DNA of 64,000 nucleotides from Mangrovitalea sediminis (GCF_002514725.1 NZ_NTLB01000007.1:1-64000), one strand, 5' to 3'; counted from the first letter of the stretch, positions 9,231 to 19,550 are shown. A program made the numbers and translations. The notes: a model not told the origin generated them from the sequence alone.

Positions 9231-10021
9231 TGCCCATGATGAAAAAGCCTGCTGTCCTTGTTGTAGCTGGCCTGGACCCTTCCGGCGGTGCCGGCATCCA
9301 GGCCGATATACAGGCCATTACGGCACTTGGCGCACACCCCCTGCCAGTGATCAGTTGCCTGACCGTTCAGGACACCCGGGATGTACACGCCAGTGAAGCC
9401 GTTGACCCTGAGCTGATAAAGCGCCAGCTAGACTGCCTGAACGACGATATCGAAATTGCCGCCATCAAAACCGGCGCCTTGGGCCAGTCGGCAATCGTCA
9501 CGGCGCTTGCCGACTTTCTCAGGCGCCGCCCGCCGCTTCCCCTGATCCTTGATCCGGTCATTCGCGCCACAGGAGGCGGACAACTGGCCGATGAGGCGCT
9601 CATCGAGACATTGCGCTCCACGCTTTTCCCGTTGGCCGAGCTGTTGACTCCCAACGGCCCCGAGCTCGCCCGTCTGGGCAACGCGGACGATCCCCGGGAG
9701 GCAGCCGATCGCCTGTTGCGGCGGGATAAGGTATCAGCGCTGCTGACAACCGGTGGTCACGGCGGTGGCGATCTCCTCACAAACCGTCTCGAATACCGGG
9801 ACGGGCGCAGCCGCGAATGGCAACTGAGACGACTCCCTGGCGAATACCATGGGACGGGGTGCACCTTTGCGTCTGCGATTGCAGCCCGACGGGCCTGTGG
9901 CGACGATCTCGAAACCGCTATCAGTCGCGCCCAACGCTATGTCAGCGAGACGCTGACCTATGCCCTGAGCGTCGGCAAAGGCCATCCCATTCCACACCGA
10001 ATCGCCTACGACACCTTATGA
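9230..10021 (+). CDS. thiD: Hydroxymethylpyrimidine / phosphomethylpyrimidine kinase
   Basis: Phosphorylates HMP and HMP-P in thiamine synthesis. Ribokinase-fold signatures are clear: VVAGLDPSGGAGIQADI at the N-terminus, DPVIRATGGG mid-protein and the C-terminal GTGCTFASAIAA with the anion hole and catalytic region (in E. coli ThiD a Cys carries catalysis; here GTGCTF is present). Length 263 aa. Joined to hemJ by a 1-base overlap and to thiE by ATGA. No TPP riboswitch was seen upstream of the operon. Confidence 0.94.
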   Translation: MPMMKKPAVLVVAGLDPSGGAGIQADIQAITALGAHPLPVISCLTVQDTRDVHASEAVDPELIKRQLDCLNDDIEIAAIKTGALGQSAIVTALADFLRRRPPLPLILDPVIRATGGGQLADEALIETLRSTLFPLAELLTPNGPELARLGNADDPREAADRLLRRDKVSALLTTGGHGGGDLLTNRLEYRDGRSREWQLRRLPGEYHGTGCTFASAIAARRACGDDLETAISRAQRYVSETLTYALSVGKGHPIPHRIAYDTL

Positions 10022-10665
10022 CGAACTTCACCCTCCAGGGCCTTTACGCCATTACCGACCCGGAACTGCTGCCCGGCACCAAACTGATAGAAGGCGTCGA
10101 AGCCGCTCTCCGTGGCGGAGCCCGTGTTGTTCAGTACCGGGACAAGGCCGCCTCCGCGGAGAAGAAACATCGCTCGGCTTCCGAGCTACTGGCCTGCTGT
10201 CGGGACTATCAGGTGCCGCTACTGATCAATGACGATCTCGCGCTCGCCGAAGCCATCGGTGCCGACGGTGTCCACCTCGGACTGACCGATCATGACCTGG
10301 CGGATGCCCGCCGCCGACTCGGCCCCAACGCCATTATCGGCGCCACCTGCCATGCCTCGCTGGACCTGGCCCGGCAGGCACGGGCGGTTCCCGTCGACTA
10401 TGTTGCATTCGGTCGATTTTTCCCCTCGCAGACGAAATCCAGCGCACCACCGGCGCCACTATCCTTGCTCGAACCGGCCCGCCAACTCGGTATGCCCATA
10501 GTTGCGATTGGCGGCATCACGCCGGACAATGCGTCCCAGGTTATTGAAGCAGGCGCCGATATGCTTGCCATTGTCCACGGGCTTTTTGCCGCCGATGACA
10601 TCGAGGCGCGCGCCCGGATGCTCTCGTCCTTGTTTTTACCGTCTGACAGGAACTCATCACCATGA
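10018..10665 (+). CDS. thiE: Thiamine-phosphate synthase
   Basis: Joins HMP-PP and thiazole phosphate to thiamine monophosphate. The 215-residue TIM-barrel protein has [59 protein letters not shown] and [10 protein letters not shown], all conserved in ThiE. The frame is open well upstream, but the start at ATG 10018, overlapping the thiD stop, matches homologs. Also overlaps hemL by ATGA. Confidence 0.94.
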   Translation: MTNFTLQGLYAITDPELLPGTKLIEGVEAALRGGARVVQYRDKAASAEKKHRSASELLACCRDYQVPLLINDDLALAEAIGADGVHLGLTDHDLADARRRLGPNAIIGATCHASLDLARQARAVPVDYVAFGRFFPSQTKSSAPPAPLSLLEPARQLGMPIVAIGGITPDNASQVIEAGADMLAIVHGLFAADDIEARARMLSSLFLPSDRNSSP

Positions 10666-11945
10666 CCCATTCCGACACCCTGTTCGAACAGGCCCAGCAG
10701 TTCATTCCCGGCGGCGTGAATTCACCCGTGCGCGCCTTCCGCGGCGTCGGCGGCAACCCCGTCTTTTTCAAGCGCGGCCAGGGAGCCTACCTGTTCGACG
10801 AAGACGACCGCCGCTACATCGACTATGTCGGCTCCTGGGGCCCCATGATCCTGGGACATGCCGATCCCCGGGTACTGGACGCGCTGTCCGCACAGATCCA
10901 GGAAGGCGTCGGCTTCGGTGCACCGACGGCCATCGAAACGGTAATGGCGCGCAAAGTATGCGAGCTAGTGCCCTCTATCGATATGGTGCGGATGGTGAAC
11001 TCGGGCACGGAGGCCACCATGAGCGCCATCCGCCTGGCGCGTGGGTATACCGGCCGCGACAAGATCGTCAAGTTCGAAGGCTGCTATCACGGTCATGCGG
11101 ATTCATTGCTGGTCAAGGCCGGATCCGGTGCGCTGACACTGGGGGTCCCCAATTCACCGGGCGTGCCGGCCAGCGTCGCCGAACATACCCTGACACTACC
11201 GTTCAACAGGCTGGACGCCGTTGAAACGCTGTTCGAGGAGATGGGCGAACAAATCGCGGCGATCATTGTCGAGCCCATTGCAGGCAACATGAACTGCATT
11301 CCTCCCGTCCCCGGCTTTCTTGAGGGCCTGCGTGCGGTGTGCGACCGCTATGGAACGGTGCTGATCTTCGATGAAGTAATGACCGGTTTCCGCGTTGCCC
11401 TGGGCGGAGCGCAGAGTCATTACGGCATCACGCCGGACCTGACCACGCTGGGCAAGGTTATCGGCGGCGGTCTGCCCGTCGGTGCCTTTGGCGGCAAACG
11501 CGACATCATGCAGCACATTGCCCCCCTGGGACCGGTCTATCAGGCAGGCACACTCTCCGGTAATCCGTTAGCCATGCGCGCCGGTCTGACGACATTGGAA
11601 GCGATTTCCGAGCCCGGCTTCTTCGACCGACTGACGGCCATTGCCGACAAGCTCAAGCAAGGCCTGCACGGCATCGCTCGCGATTGCGGTATTCCCCTGA
11701 CGGTACAGGGCGTGGGCGGCATGTTCGGTTTCTTCTTCACCGAGCAAGCTCCCGTCACCCTGTACGAAGAGGTAACCCGCTGCGATCTCGACCGTTTCCG
11801 ACACTTCTATCACGGTATGCTGGATCGGGGCATCTATCTGGCGCCCTCCGCCTATGAGGCCGGCTTCGTCTCCATCGTCCACTCCGACGACGATATCGCT
11901 CATACCCTGGATGCCGCCCGCCAGGTGCTCTCTGGCCTAAAATAA
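10662..11945 (+). CDS. hemL: Glutamate-1-semialdehyde 2,1-aminomutase
   Basis: PLP enzyme forming 5-aminolevulinate, the first committed tetrapyrrole precursor in the C5 pathway. The 427-residue protein has [26 protein letters not shown], the AspxxMTG region FDEVMTGFR, and the PLP lysine in [15 protein letters not shown]. Length is standard. Last gene of the hemJ-thiD-thiE-hemL operon; a GC-rich hairpin follows. Confidence 0.96.
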   Translation: MTHSDTLFEQAQQFIPGGVNSPVRAFRGVGGNPVFFKRGQGAYLFDEDDRRYIDYVGSWGPMILGHADPRVLDALSAQIQEGVGFGAPTAIETVMARKVCELVPSIDMVRMVNSGTEATMSAIRLARGYTGRDKIVKFEGCYHGHADSLLVKAGSGALTLGVPNSPGVPASVAEHTLTLPFNRLDAVETLFEEMGEQIAAIIVEPIAGNMNCIPPVPGFLEGLRAVCDRYGTVLIFDEVMTGFRVALGGAQSHYGITPDLTTLGKVIGGGLPVGAFGGKRDIMQHIAPLGPVYQAGTLSGNPLAMRAGLTTLEAISEPGFFDRLTAIADKLKQGLHGIARDCGIPLTVQGVGGMFGFFFTEQAPVTLYEEVTRCDLDRFRHFYHGMLDRGIYLAPSAYEAGFVSIVHSDDDIAHTLDAARQVLSGLK

Positions 11946-11962
11946 CAACCCCTTCCTGTGAT

Positions 11963-11986
11963 GCGCCTCCCAATTCCGGGAGGCGC
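11963..11986 (+). terminator. GC-rich hairpin after hemL
   Basis: Nine-base perfect stem GCGCCTCCC / GGGAGGCGC with a 6-base loop, 17 bp after the hemL stop. There is no T-tract, so it may be a weak or Rho-assisted terminator, or an mRNA end stabiliser. Confidence 0.5.
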
Positions 11987-12113
11987 CCACCGCTAGGGCC
12001 CGCCTTGCGTTGACGTTTGGTACAACTGTTCGAAAAAATGCAGATGTGCCCGCCAACGGGTACGCGCTGACTGCGGCAACCCACTACAAGAACAACATGG
12101 TAAGCAGTGATAT

Positions 12114-12127
12114 GGCTGGCGCTGTGC
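12114..12127 (+). promoter_or_regulatory. Possible sigma-54 promoter of the lipase gene
   Basis: GG (12114-12115) and GC (12126-12127) are separated by exactly 10 bases, within TGGCTGGCGCTGTGCC; the -24 half is TGGC and the -12 half is GTGC, an imperfect match to TGGCAC-N5-TTGC. It would give a leader of about 170 nt before the lipase. The rest of the 366-bp gap 11946-12311 holds the hemL hairpin and no convincing gene. Confidence 0.3.
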
Positions 12128-12251
12128 CAGGAAGCCGCCATGAAGGAGGGGTTGAACAGGTCCGGTGTCACAGGCGTTACCTGACAGGACGTTTGTTCAT
12201 CTGAGCGGTCTCGCGTCACGCCAGACCAGGATGCGCTATTCAGGGAGTTAA

Positions 12252-13229
<978 letters not shown>

Positions 13230-13250
13230 CACCTCAGAGAAGAATGGATG

Positions 13251-13271
13251 GGAGGCCCTCTCTGGGCCTCC
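13251..13271. terminator. Hairpin between convergent lipase and lpoP-like genes
   Basis: Perfect 8-bp stem GGAGGCCC / GGGCCTCC with a TCTCT loop, in the 45-bp gap between two convergent genes. No long T-tract on either strand, so termination strength is uncertain. Confidence 0.55.
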
Positions 13272-13274
13272 GGT

Positions 13275-13811
13275 TCAGAAGTTGTTCGCCCGATCCAGCG
13301 CCGCCTGGGCGCCCTTACCGTCACCTTGCGCCCGCAGGATATCCGCCATCAAGAGCCAGCCGGAACGCCGCAAGCGGTCACTGGAACCCGCCAGCGACAG
13401 TCCTTTACGGGCAAACTGCTCGGCAGTCCCGTAATCGCCCTGTCGCATATAACCTTCCGCCATGGTGTAGTAGACCTCCGGCGCCCTCGGTGAAATACGC
13501 TGCGCCCGCTCAAGACGACTGATCCCGCCCAGGATATCGCCACTGGCAATCTGCGCATTGGCCTGACGAATCATATCCGCCGCGACCGGACTCAACGCAT
13601 CCCCCTGCTGACGATAGCTGGGCGTGACGATTTTGGCCGGCGCCGCCTCATGGGTCGAAGGCGAGGGCATTGAAGAGGCTTGCGACGGCGGGCTGACAGG
13701 CACATAGATAGACTCCTGCGGCCCCATCGCCGAACAGCCTGCCAGCAACATCATCACCGACAGTGCACCGGACTTCATCGACACACCCTTGAATCCGGAT
13801 GGTTTTCTCAT
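13275..13811 (-). CDS. TPR lipoprotein, LpoP-like activator of PBP1b
   Basis: Small outer-membrane lipoprotein (178 aa from ATG 13811). A lipobox LLAGC places the lipidated cysteine at residue 26, or 15 if translation starts at ATG 13778, which also has an AAGGG ribosome site. A Pro/Ser linker (residues 35-60) precedes two to three tetratricopeptide-like repeats (residues 70-175: DILGGISRLERAQRISPRAP and onward). It overlaps the mrcB stop (ATGA). In Pseudomonas a TPR lipoprotein encoded beside PBP1b, LpoP, activates that synthase; domain build and operon position match, so the role is inferred from context plus family. Confidence 0.8.
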   Translation of the reverse strand: MRKPSGFKGVSMKSGALSVMMLLAGCSAMGPQESIYVPVSPPSQASSMPSPSTHEAAPAKIVTPSYRQQGDALSPVAADMIRQANAQIASGDILGGISRLERAQRISPRAPEVYYTMAEGYMRQGDYGTAEQFARKGLSLAGSSDRLRRSGWLLMADILRAQGDGKGAQAALDRANNF

Positions 13812-16135
13812 CGCATCAAATCCTCGAACCAGGAACGAATCCGGTGACCGATAGCCCCCGCACAGCTGACCGTACGCTTGGGCTCACTGCCATTGATGAA
13901 AGGCACATAGCGCGCGCCAGGGCACCCTTCCTCGGTCAGTGCCTGGGCCTTCCCGTCAACCCAATAATAGGTTACGCCGGCAGGCACCACCGGCTCGAGG
14001 CTATGCTGAGGCAGGCTCGCCATCAGGTCGCTCCATACCCGCAGAGCGCCAGTGGCGCCAGTGAAACGCGTCGGCGCATTATCGTCCTTGCCGACCCAGG
14101 CCACGGCCAGATAGTCACCGGTAAAGCCGGCAAACCAGCTATCGCGGCTGTCGTCGGTCGTCCCCGTTTTGCCCGCCGCAGAAAGATCGCTCGGCAGATA
14201 GCGATAAGCCGACTGCCCCGTGCCTTCGCGCATGACTTCCTGCATGGCATATTGCACAAGATGATCCGCTCGCGGGTCGACCACCTGTTTCACCTTAAGG
14301 TTATAGCGGGACAGGACCTTCCCATCCGCCGTCATCACATCGCGAATAGAACGCAGCGGCACATCAAAACCGCCAGCGGCAATCGACTGGTACATGGCAG
14401 TGACATCAACGGGCGTCAACGTCCCTGCCCCCAGCAGCATCGCCGGATAACTGGGCAACGATTCCTTAACGCCCAGCTTGTGCATAGTGTCGATCACGTT
14501 ATCCACGCCGACGTCGAGCCCTACGCGAACCGTCGCCAGGTTGTAGGAATGGGCAAGTGCCTCGTGCAACGGCACTTCACCATGCGCCTCGCGATCGTAA
14601 TTTCGCGGTGCCCAGGACTTGCCGTCATCGAAAACGATGTTGAAGGGTTCATCCTTCAGCGGGGTGATCAGGGTGTAGCGGTCCGGATGCGATAGCGCCG
14701 TCAGGTAAAGGGCAGGCTTGACCAGCGAACCGATCTGCCGGCTGGCATCCAGCGCCCGATTGAAACCGGCATAACGCGGATTGCGCCCACCCACCAGCGC
14801 CAGCACTTCCCCGCTTTCCTTACCGGTCACGACCAGCGCCCCTTCGAGCGGCGACTTGCCCGGGTGCGGATCCAGGCGAGCCAGCGTCGTCGACTCCGCC
14901 TGTTCGGCCGCATGCTGTACCTGGGGATTCAGGGTCGTAAAGATGCGCAGGCCCGCACTACGCAGATCCTGCTCTTTGTAATCCCGGGAAAGGTGGCGCT
15001 TCACCAGATCAACGAACGCCGGATACAGGTCTTCACTGTAGGAGGGGCGCTGAATCACCCCCAGAGGCTGCGCCATCGCCTTATGTGCGGTCGCCGCATC
15101 GATTTCCCCATGATCCGCCAGCAGTTGCAGGATCATATTGCGGCGCTGCATCGCATGCTCTGGATGACGACGCGGATCATAATAGGTTGGCCCCTTGACC
15201 ATCCCGACCAGCATGGCGACCTGGGGCAGTGACAAGGTGTGCAGCGGCTGACCGAAATAGAACTGACTCGCCAGTCCGAAACCATGGATCGCCCTTTTGC
15301 CATCTTGCCCGAGATAGACCTCGTTGAGGTAGGTCTCGAGGATTTCGTCCTTGCTGTAATGGAAGTCCAGCAGAATCGCCATCATGGCTTCGGTTATCTT
15401 GCGGCCGATCGTGCGCTGGCGCGTCAGGAAGAGGTTCTTCGCCAACTGCTGGGTCAGGGTGCTGCCCCCCTGCACCACGTGACCGGCCCGCAGGTCGACA
15501 AATAGCGCCCGCAGCATCGACAGGGGTGCAATGCCGAAGTGGTGATAGAAATCGCGGTCCTCGACCAGGATCAGCGTATCGCTCAAATGCGGGGGAAGAT
15601 CCTTTAACTGGATGAGAATGCGGTCTTCGTTGTCGCTGGGATAGATGCCCCCAATCTGCAACGGCTGCACCCGTACGATATTACTGGGAGCGCCCTTAAG
15701 AACCTGCATTCCCGCAACGCGATCCCCCTGAATGGCCAGGGACACCTCGCGGGAAGGTTCCATCCCATCGGGGAACCGGAAAGCGTGGGTATAGATGACG
15801 AAGCGATCGCCTGACCGCTCGAATTGACCGGCTTGGGAGGGATCAGAGCTGACCGGCGTAAAGCCGACCTGCTTCAACTCCCAGGCCAGCCCGTCGCTGG
15901 TGAGACTGGCCCCGTTATAGAGCTCGAGCGGCCGCGCATAGACCCGGGACGGAACCTGCCACCGCCGCCCCTCGAACCGGGATGTCACCACCGCATCGAG
16001 ATAGGCCACCCAACCCGCGAACAGGACCAGGAGAACAAGCGCAGCCTTCCAGTAAAACGAGCGGCGTGAGGATTTCGCAGCCGAGCCGCGAGAGCCTGAC
16101 GACGAGGGTTTTCTCGAGGATTTACGTTTAGTCAT
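13808..16135 (-). CDS. mrcB: Penicillin-binding protein 1B (glycosyltransferase/transpeptidase)
   Basis: Bifunctional class A PBP that polymerises lipid II and cross-links peptides in the periplasm. The 775-residue protein has a basic cytoplasmic tail (residues 1-27), one membrane anchor (about 28-46), a UB2H-like region (about 60-150), the GT51 domain with EDRDFYHHFGI, GGSTLTQQLAKNLFL and RKITEAMMA, and a transpeptidase domain with SLVK (SxxK), SYN (SxN) and KTGTT. Its stop overlaps the LpoP-like gene, so enzyme and putative activator are made together. Confidence 0.95.
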   Translation of the reverse strand: MTKRKSSRKPSSSGSRGSAAKSSRRSFYWKAALVLLVLFAGWVAYLDAVVTSRFEGRRWQVPSRVYARPLELYNGASLTSDGLAWELKQVGFTPVSSDPSQAGQFERSGDRFVIYTHAFRFPDGMEPSREVSLAIQGDRVAGMQVLKGAPSNIVRVQPLQIGGIYPSDNEDRILIQLKDLPPHLSDTLILVEDRDFYHHFGIAPLSMLRALFVDLRAGHVVQGGSTLTQQLAKNLFLTRQRTIGRKITEAMMAILLDFHYSKDEILETYLNEVYLGQDGKRAIHGFGLASQFYFGQPLHTLSLPQVAMLVGMVKGPTYYDPRRHPEHAMQRRNMILQLLADHGEIDAATAHKAMAQPLGVIQRPSYSEDLYPAFVDLVKRHLSRDYKEQDLRSAGLRIFTTLNPQVQHAAEQAESTTLARLDPHPGKSPLEGALVVTGKESGEVLALVGGRNPRYAGFNRALDASRQIGSLVKPALYLTALSHPDRYTLITPLKDEPFNIVFDDGKSWAPRNYDREAHGEVPLHEALAHSYNLATVRVGLDVGVDNVIDTMHKLGVKESLPSYPAMLLGAGTLTPVDVTAMYQSIAAGGFDVPLRSIRDVMTADGKVLSRYNLKVKQVVDPRADHLVQYAMQEVMREGTGQSAYRYLPSDLSAAGKTGTTDDSRDSWFAGFTGDYLAVAWVGKDDNAPTRFTGATGALRVWSDLMASLPQHSLEPVVPAGVTYYWVDGKAQALTEEGCPGARYVPFINGSEPKRTVSCAGAIGHRIRSWFEDLMR

Positions 16136-16302
16136 GGCGCGGCATTATAAAGACAGCCATCGAGGGTCGCGAGTGACATTACTGTTAGTTCACCCCAGCC
16201 AAGGCAATAGGATTTGCCGGCAGGCACCGCTATCATAGCCCTCCAAGCAAGGAGCCGTGGCAACGTCAGCCACACATGCCGATAACAAGAGAGGAGAACC
16301 CT

Positions 16303-17868
16303 GTGTCCAGCACCCTGATCAACGCACTGCAGGATGCCCAACTTTACGATCATCCGGTGGACAAGTTCGAGACACGGGAAACCCACATTTCTCACGTTCT
16401 GCTCACAGGCTCCTTTGCCTACAAGATCAAGAAGCCCCTGAACTTCGGCTTTCTCGACTTTTCCGAGCTGTCCAGCCGCCGCTTCTACTGCGAAGAGGAA
16501 GTGAGACTGAACCGTCGTCTGGCGCCAGACCTTTACCTCGGCGTGGTTCCCATCACCGGCAGCCCTGAGCGTCCCATACTGGGTGGCGACGGAGAACCCT
16601 TCGAATATGCCGTAAAAATGCGACAGTTCGATAGCGACCAGATGCTGGACAACCTGAACAGCGAAGGTTTACTCACCCCCCAACATATCGACGAACTGGC
16701 TGAGCTGCTGGCCCGATTTCATGCAGGCATTCCCCTGGTCGACCAGGACAGCGACCTTGGCACGCCTGAAGCCGTGCTGGCCCCCATGGCACAGAACTTC
16801 GCGCAAAGCGCGCCCTTACTCAGCGATCCGGACCTTGTCGAGCAACTGGAAGCACTCGAAGCCTGGACCCAGAGCACCTACGAACGCCTGGAGCCGGTCC
16901 TGGAGAAGCGCCGCGCCTCCGGCGCCATCCGCGAATGTCACGGCGATCTGCATCTCGGCAACATCACCCTCTACAAGGGGCATGTGACGGTCTTCGACTG
17001 TATCGAGTTCAACCCCGGCTTTCGCTGGATCGACACCATCAACGACCTCGCCTTCCTGTTGATGGATCTGGAAGACCGCAAACTGCCGCACTTCGCCAGC
17101 CGGTTGCTGAACCGCTACCTGGAACTGACAGGCGATTTCCAGGGCGTCACCCTGCTGCCCTTCTACAAAGCTTACCGCGCCATGGTCCGCGCCAAGATTG
17201 CACTCCTCACCATGGGCAATGACAGCCTGGATGACACCCAAAGGGCCGCCCTGCTCGATCGCTACCGCGGCTATGCCAATCTTGCCGAGAGCTACACGGG
17301 GATTCCAGACCGCTTTCTGCTCGCCATGCATGGCTTTTCCGGTTCCGGAAAATCGGTGATCAGCTTAGGCTTGAGCGAAGAACTCGGTCTGGTACGCCTG
17401 CGCTCCGATGTCGAGCGGAAGCGGTTGTATGGATTAAGTCCGGAAGCCAGCAGCCGTTCGAAGGCAAAGGAAGGCATCTACAGCGCGGAGGCAACCCAGC
17501 GCACTTACGATCGACTGGCCGCCCTGGCAGACCAATTGTTGTCTGCCGGCTGTGCAGTGGTTGTCGATGCCGCCTGCCTGCGCAACGCGGAACGCGCCTG
17601 TTTCGAAGAGATCGCCGAAAATCAGGGTGTTCCTTTCCTGCTGATTGCATGCGAAACCAATATGGCGGTTCTAAAGGAACGGGTTTCCGCCCGCGCCGCA
17701 GCAGGTAAGGATGCCTCCGAGGCGAACCTGGATATCCTGCAGCGCCAGCAGGACTGGCTGGAACCGCTGACAGACATAGAGCGGCGCCATTTGCTGCATG
17801 TGGACACCTCCGTGCCTCAAATTGCCACTGAGCTGGCCCGCCGCATCCGCGCAAGACTGGGGGCTTGA
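16303..17868 (+). CDS. APH-like kinase / AAA P-loop kinase fusion
   Basis: Conserved two-domain protein of unknown substrate (521 aa from GTG 16303, chosen for its GAGGAG site 7 bases upstream; an ATG nine codons earlier has none). Residues 20-320 resemble aminoglycoside phosphotransferase/choline-kinase folds with the catalytic loop CHGDLHLGNI and the metal motif FDCIEFN. Residues 340-520 form a zeta-toxin/polynucleotide-kinase-like P-loop domain with GFSGSGKS and VVDAAC. Such fusions are common in Proteobacteria, but no function is established that I know of. Not evidence for antibiotic resistance. Confidence 0.85.
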   Translation: MSSTLINALQDAQLYDHPVDKFETRETHISHVLLTGSFAYKIKKPLNFGFLDFSELSSRRFYCEEEVRLNRRLAPDLYLGVVPITGSPERPILGGDGEPFEYAVKMRQFDSDQMLDNLNSEGLLTPQHIDELAELLARFHAGIPLVDQDSDLGTPEAVLAPMAQNFAQSAPLLSDPDLVEQLEALEAWTQSTYERLEPVLEKRRASGAIRECHGDLHLGNITLYKGHVTVFDCIEFNPGFRWIDTINDLAFLLMDLEDRKLPHFASRLLNRYLELTGDFQGVTLLPFYKAYRAMVRAKIALLTMGNDSLDDTQRAALLDRYRGYANLAESYTGIPDRFLLAMHGFSGSGKSVISLGLSEELGLVRLRSDVERKRLYGLSPEASSRSKAKEGIYSAEATQRTYDRLAALADQLLSAGCAVVVDAACLRNAERACFEEIAENQGVPFLLIACETNMAVLKERVSARAAAGKDASEANLDILQRQQDWLEPLTDIERRHLLHVDTSVPQIATELARRIRARLGA

Positions 17869-17984
17869 TCCCACAGTGCCTCGCGGTAACACCCTATCCA
17901 TAGATTGTCTATACTCAAGAAACGTTGAGCAGTCGGCCGCCGGAAACGGCGGCCGTTAACGACTATCCGGGGTGGAGACGCACA

Positions 17985-18335
17985 ATGACAGAAGAGATGG
18001 TCCACGGTATCGACGATCCGCTGTATCAACTCCTTCGCAACGAAAACGTGGAAGCGTTCAATCAGGCCAGGGCCAAGCGGGACAACTTACCCAGCTTTGC
18101 CTTTGGTGATTTCCGCGGGCTGGATCTACGCGGCCTCGAATGTGAAGGGATGGACTTTAGCAACGCCTATTTCCGCGGCGCCGACCTGCGGGGTATCGAT
18201 TTCAGGAAAACCAATCTGGAAGGCGCGAGCATCGCTGGCGCAAAGATTTCCGGATGCTACTTCCCCGTTGAAATCTCAGCGGACGAACTGGTGATGTCCC
18301 TCAACCATGGAACGCGCATGCGCTACATGCCTTAA
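17985..18335 (+). CDS. Pentapeptide-repeat protein
   Basis: A 116-residue soluble protein. Residues 38-90 carry about nine tandem A(D/N)LxX-type pentapeptides (FRGLDLRGLECEGMDF, FRGADLRGIDF and similar), predicted to form a right-handed quadrilateral helix. N-terminal 35 residues are helical; the C-terminus is not repetitive. Start ATG 17985 has GGAG 7 bases upstream. It is 11 bp before the cyclic-nucleotide-domain gene, so they are likely co-transcribed. Too short to be a Qnr/MfpA gyrase protector; function unknown. Confidence 0.82.
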   Translation: MTEEMVHGIDDPLYQLLRNENVEAFNQARAKRDNLPSFAFGDFRGLDLRGLECEGMDFSNAYFRGADLRGIDFRKTNLEGASIAGAKISGCYFPVEISADELVMSLNHGTRMRYMP

Positions 18336-18346
18336 AGGATTTACGC

Positions 18347-19162
18347 ATGTTCCTACCTGGCCTACAACCCGACCAGATCGATACGCTTCTGGAAGAATAC
18401 GCTGCGCTCAGCGGAACCCTGGCACTGGAAAGCGAGACCCCCGACATCCCCGTCCTGCCTGGCAGTGACTGCACATCGCTATTGCCACCCGGTGAACTGG
18501 TCAGGCTGACGCAGGGCACCGTGGAAATACGGCATGGCGACCGCGTCGCCATGATTCTGCAGGCCGGCGATTATTTCCTGATACCGGCGACCAGCGACCA
18601 ATGGCCCTTGCGCTACCACTGCGAGGAACCCGGAACGCTAAGCCTGATCGGCAAGACCGTGCTCGAAAATGCGCTGGAGAATGCCGTCTTCGCCCAGCGC
18701 TTCACCCGGCTGCTAATGACACAGTCACTGGTACTGACCCTGGCTTACGCCGTCGCCAACCGCTACGGCCTGCGCCCCAAAGCCGGTTTTCAGCGCCAAC
18801 CCGCCGGCAGCCGCCTGATAGCGCAGGGCACCGAAGCCCATGAAGTCTACACGCTGATGCGGGGGCGCTGTCGCGTCGAAGTGGCGGGTATTCAGGTCGG
18901 AAGCATTGAGGAAGGGGATATTTTCGGTGTCCTTGCGGCACTGACTGGCAGCCCGCGGACGGCGGATGTTATCGCCGAAACCGACGTGACGCTCATGGCC
19001 GTGCCGCGCGATCAATTCATTCGCCTGATCCAGGCGCAACCGGAAACGTTCCTGCGACTGCTGCGCACCCTGTCACGCCATATCGACGACCTCAACCAGC
19101 GACTGGTGGACAGCCTGCGTAATCAGCGCCCCCGTCCGGTGTCGACCAACGTCAAATCCTGA
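18347..19162 (+). CDS. Double cyclic-nucleotide-binding-domain protein without HTH
   Basis: A 271-residue soluble protein. The C-terminal half (about 145-245) is a recognisable CNB domain: LIAQGTEAHEVYTLMRGRCR, EEGDIFGVLAALTGSPRTAD as the phosphate-binding cassette region, then the C-helix. The N-terminal half (about 25-110) looks like a second, degenerate cupin/CNB fold (GELVRLTQGTVEIRHGD). The cassette Arg of cAMP binders is present in PRTAD, while the usual FGE glutamate is replaced (FGV). No DNA-binding domain follows, so it is not a CRP/FNR regulator. Ligand and output are unknown; neighbours are pentapeptide and Rieske genes. Confidence 0.8.
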   Translation: MFLPGLQPDQIDTLLEEYAALSGTLALESETPDIPVLPGSDCTSLLPPGELVRLTQGTVEIRHGDRVAMILQAGDYFLIPATSDQWPLRYHCEEPGTLSLIGKTVLENALENAVFAQRFTRLLMTQSLVLTLAYAVANRYGLRPKAGFQRQPAGSRLIAQGTEAHEVYTLMRGRCRVEVAGIQVGSIEEGDIFGVLAALTGSPRTADVIAETDVTLMAVPRDQFIRLIQAQPETFLRLLRTLSRHIDDLNQRLVDSLRNQRPRPVSTNVKS

Positions 19163-19185
19163 CTTCAATCCCGAAGCCCCACGCC

Positions 19186-19536
19186 ATGTCCTCAGGAACG
19201 TCACAGAAGAGCAGCTTCCTCTGCGGGTTCGACAGTCTGCGGGACGGCCAGGCCAGGGCCTTCGAGGTCAACGGTGAAAGCCTGTTCCTGGTGCGCTCTG
19301 CAGGAACCGTCTTCGCCTACGAAAACCGCTGTCCTCACCGCTTCCTGGAACTGAACTGGCTGCCCGACACTTTCCTGGACCACAGCAAATCCTTTATTCA
19401 GTGCGCTGTGCATGGCGCACTTTTTCAGATCGAGGACGGCCGCTGCATTGTGGGGCCCTGCATAGGCGACAGTCTTAGCCCTCGCCCCATCACCATCGTC
19501 GACGGTCAGATTTTCCTGCAACAGGACGACACCTGA
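19186..19536 (+). CDS. Rieske [2Fe-2S] ferredoxin-like protein
   Basis: A 116-residue soluble Rieske protein. Cluster ligands are in CPHRFLELN (C-x-H) and CAVHGALF (C-x2-H), about 30 residues apart including an insertion, slightly longer than the usual 16-20 spacing. No signal peptide or membrane anchor, so it resembles NirD-type or dioxygenase ferredoxins. No oxygenase or reductase is adjacent; it follows the cyclic-nucleotide-domain gene by 23 bp and converges on sfsA. Partner unknown. Confidence 0.85.
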   Translation: MSSGTSQKSSFLCGFDSLRDGQARAFEVNGESLFLVRSAGTVFAYENRCPHRFLELNWLPDTFLDHSKSFIQCAVHGALFQIEDGRCIVGPCIGDSLSPRPITIVDGQIFLQQDDT

Positions 19537-19550
19537 CCTCACAAAGCACC

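Noticed and set aside
12010-12204. Small frame upstream of the lipase (64 codons)
   Set aside because: No ribosome site, no conserved features, and it spans the possible sigma-54 site and leader start.
16303-17868. Aminoglycoside resistance gene
   Set aside because: The APH-like fold is a chromosomal fusion with a P-loop kinase, lacking resistance-gene similarity or mobile context.
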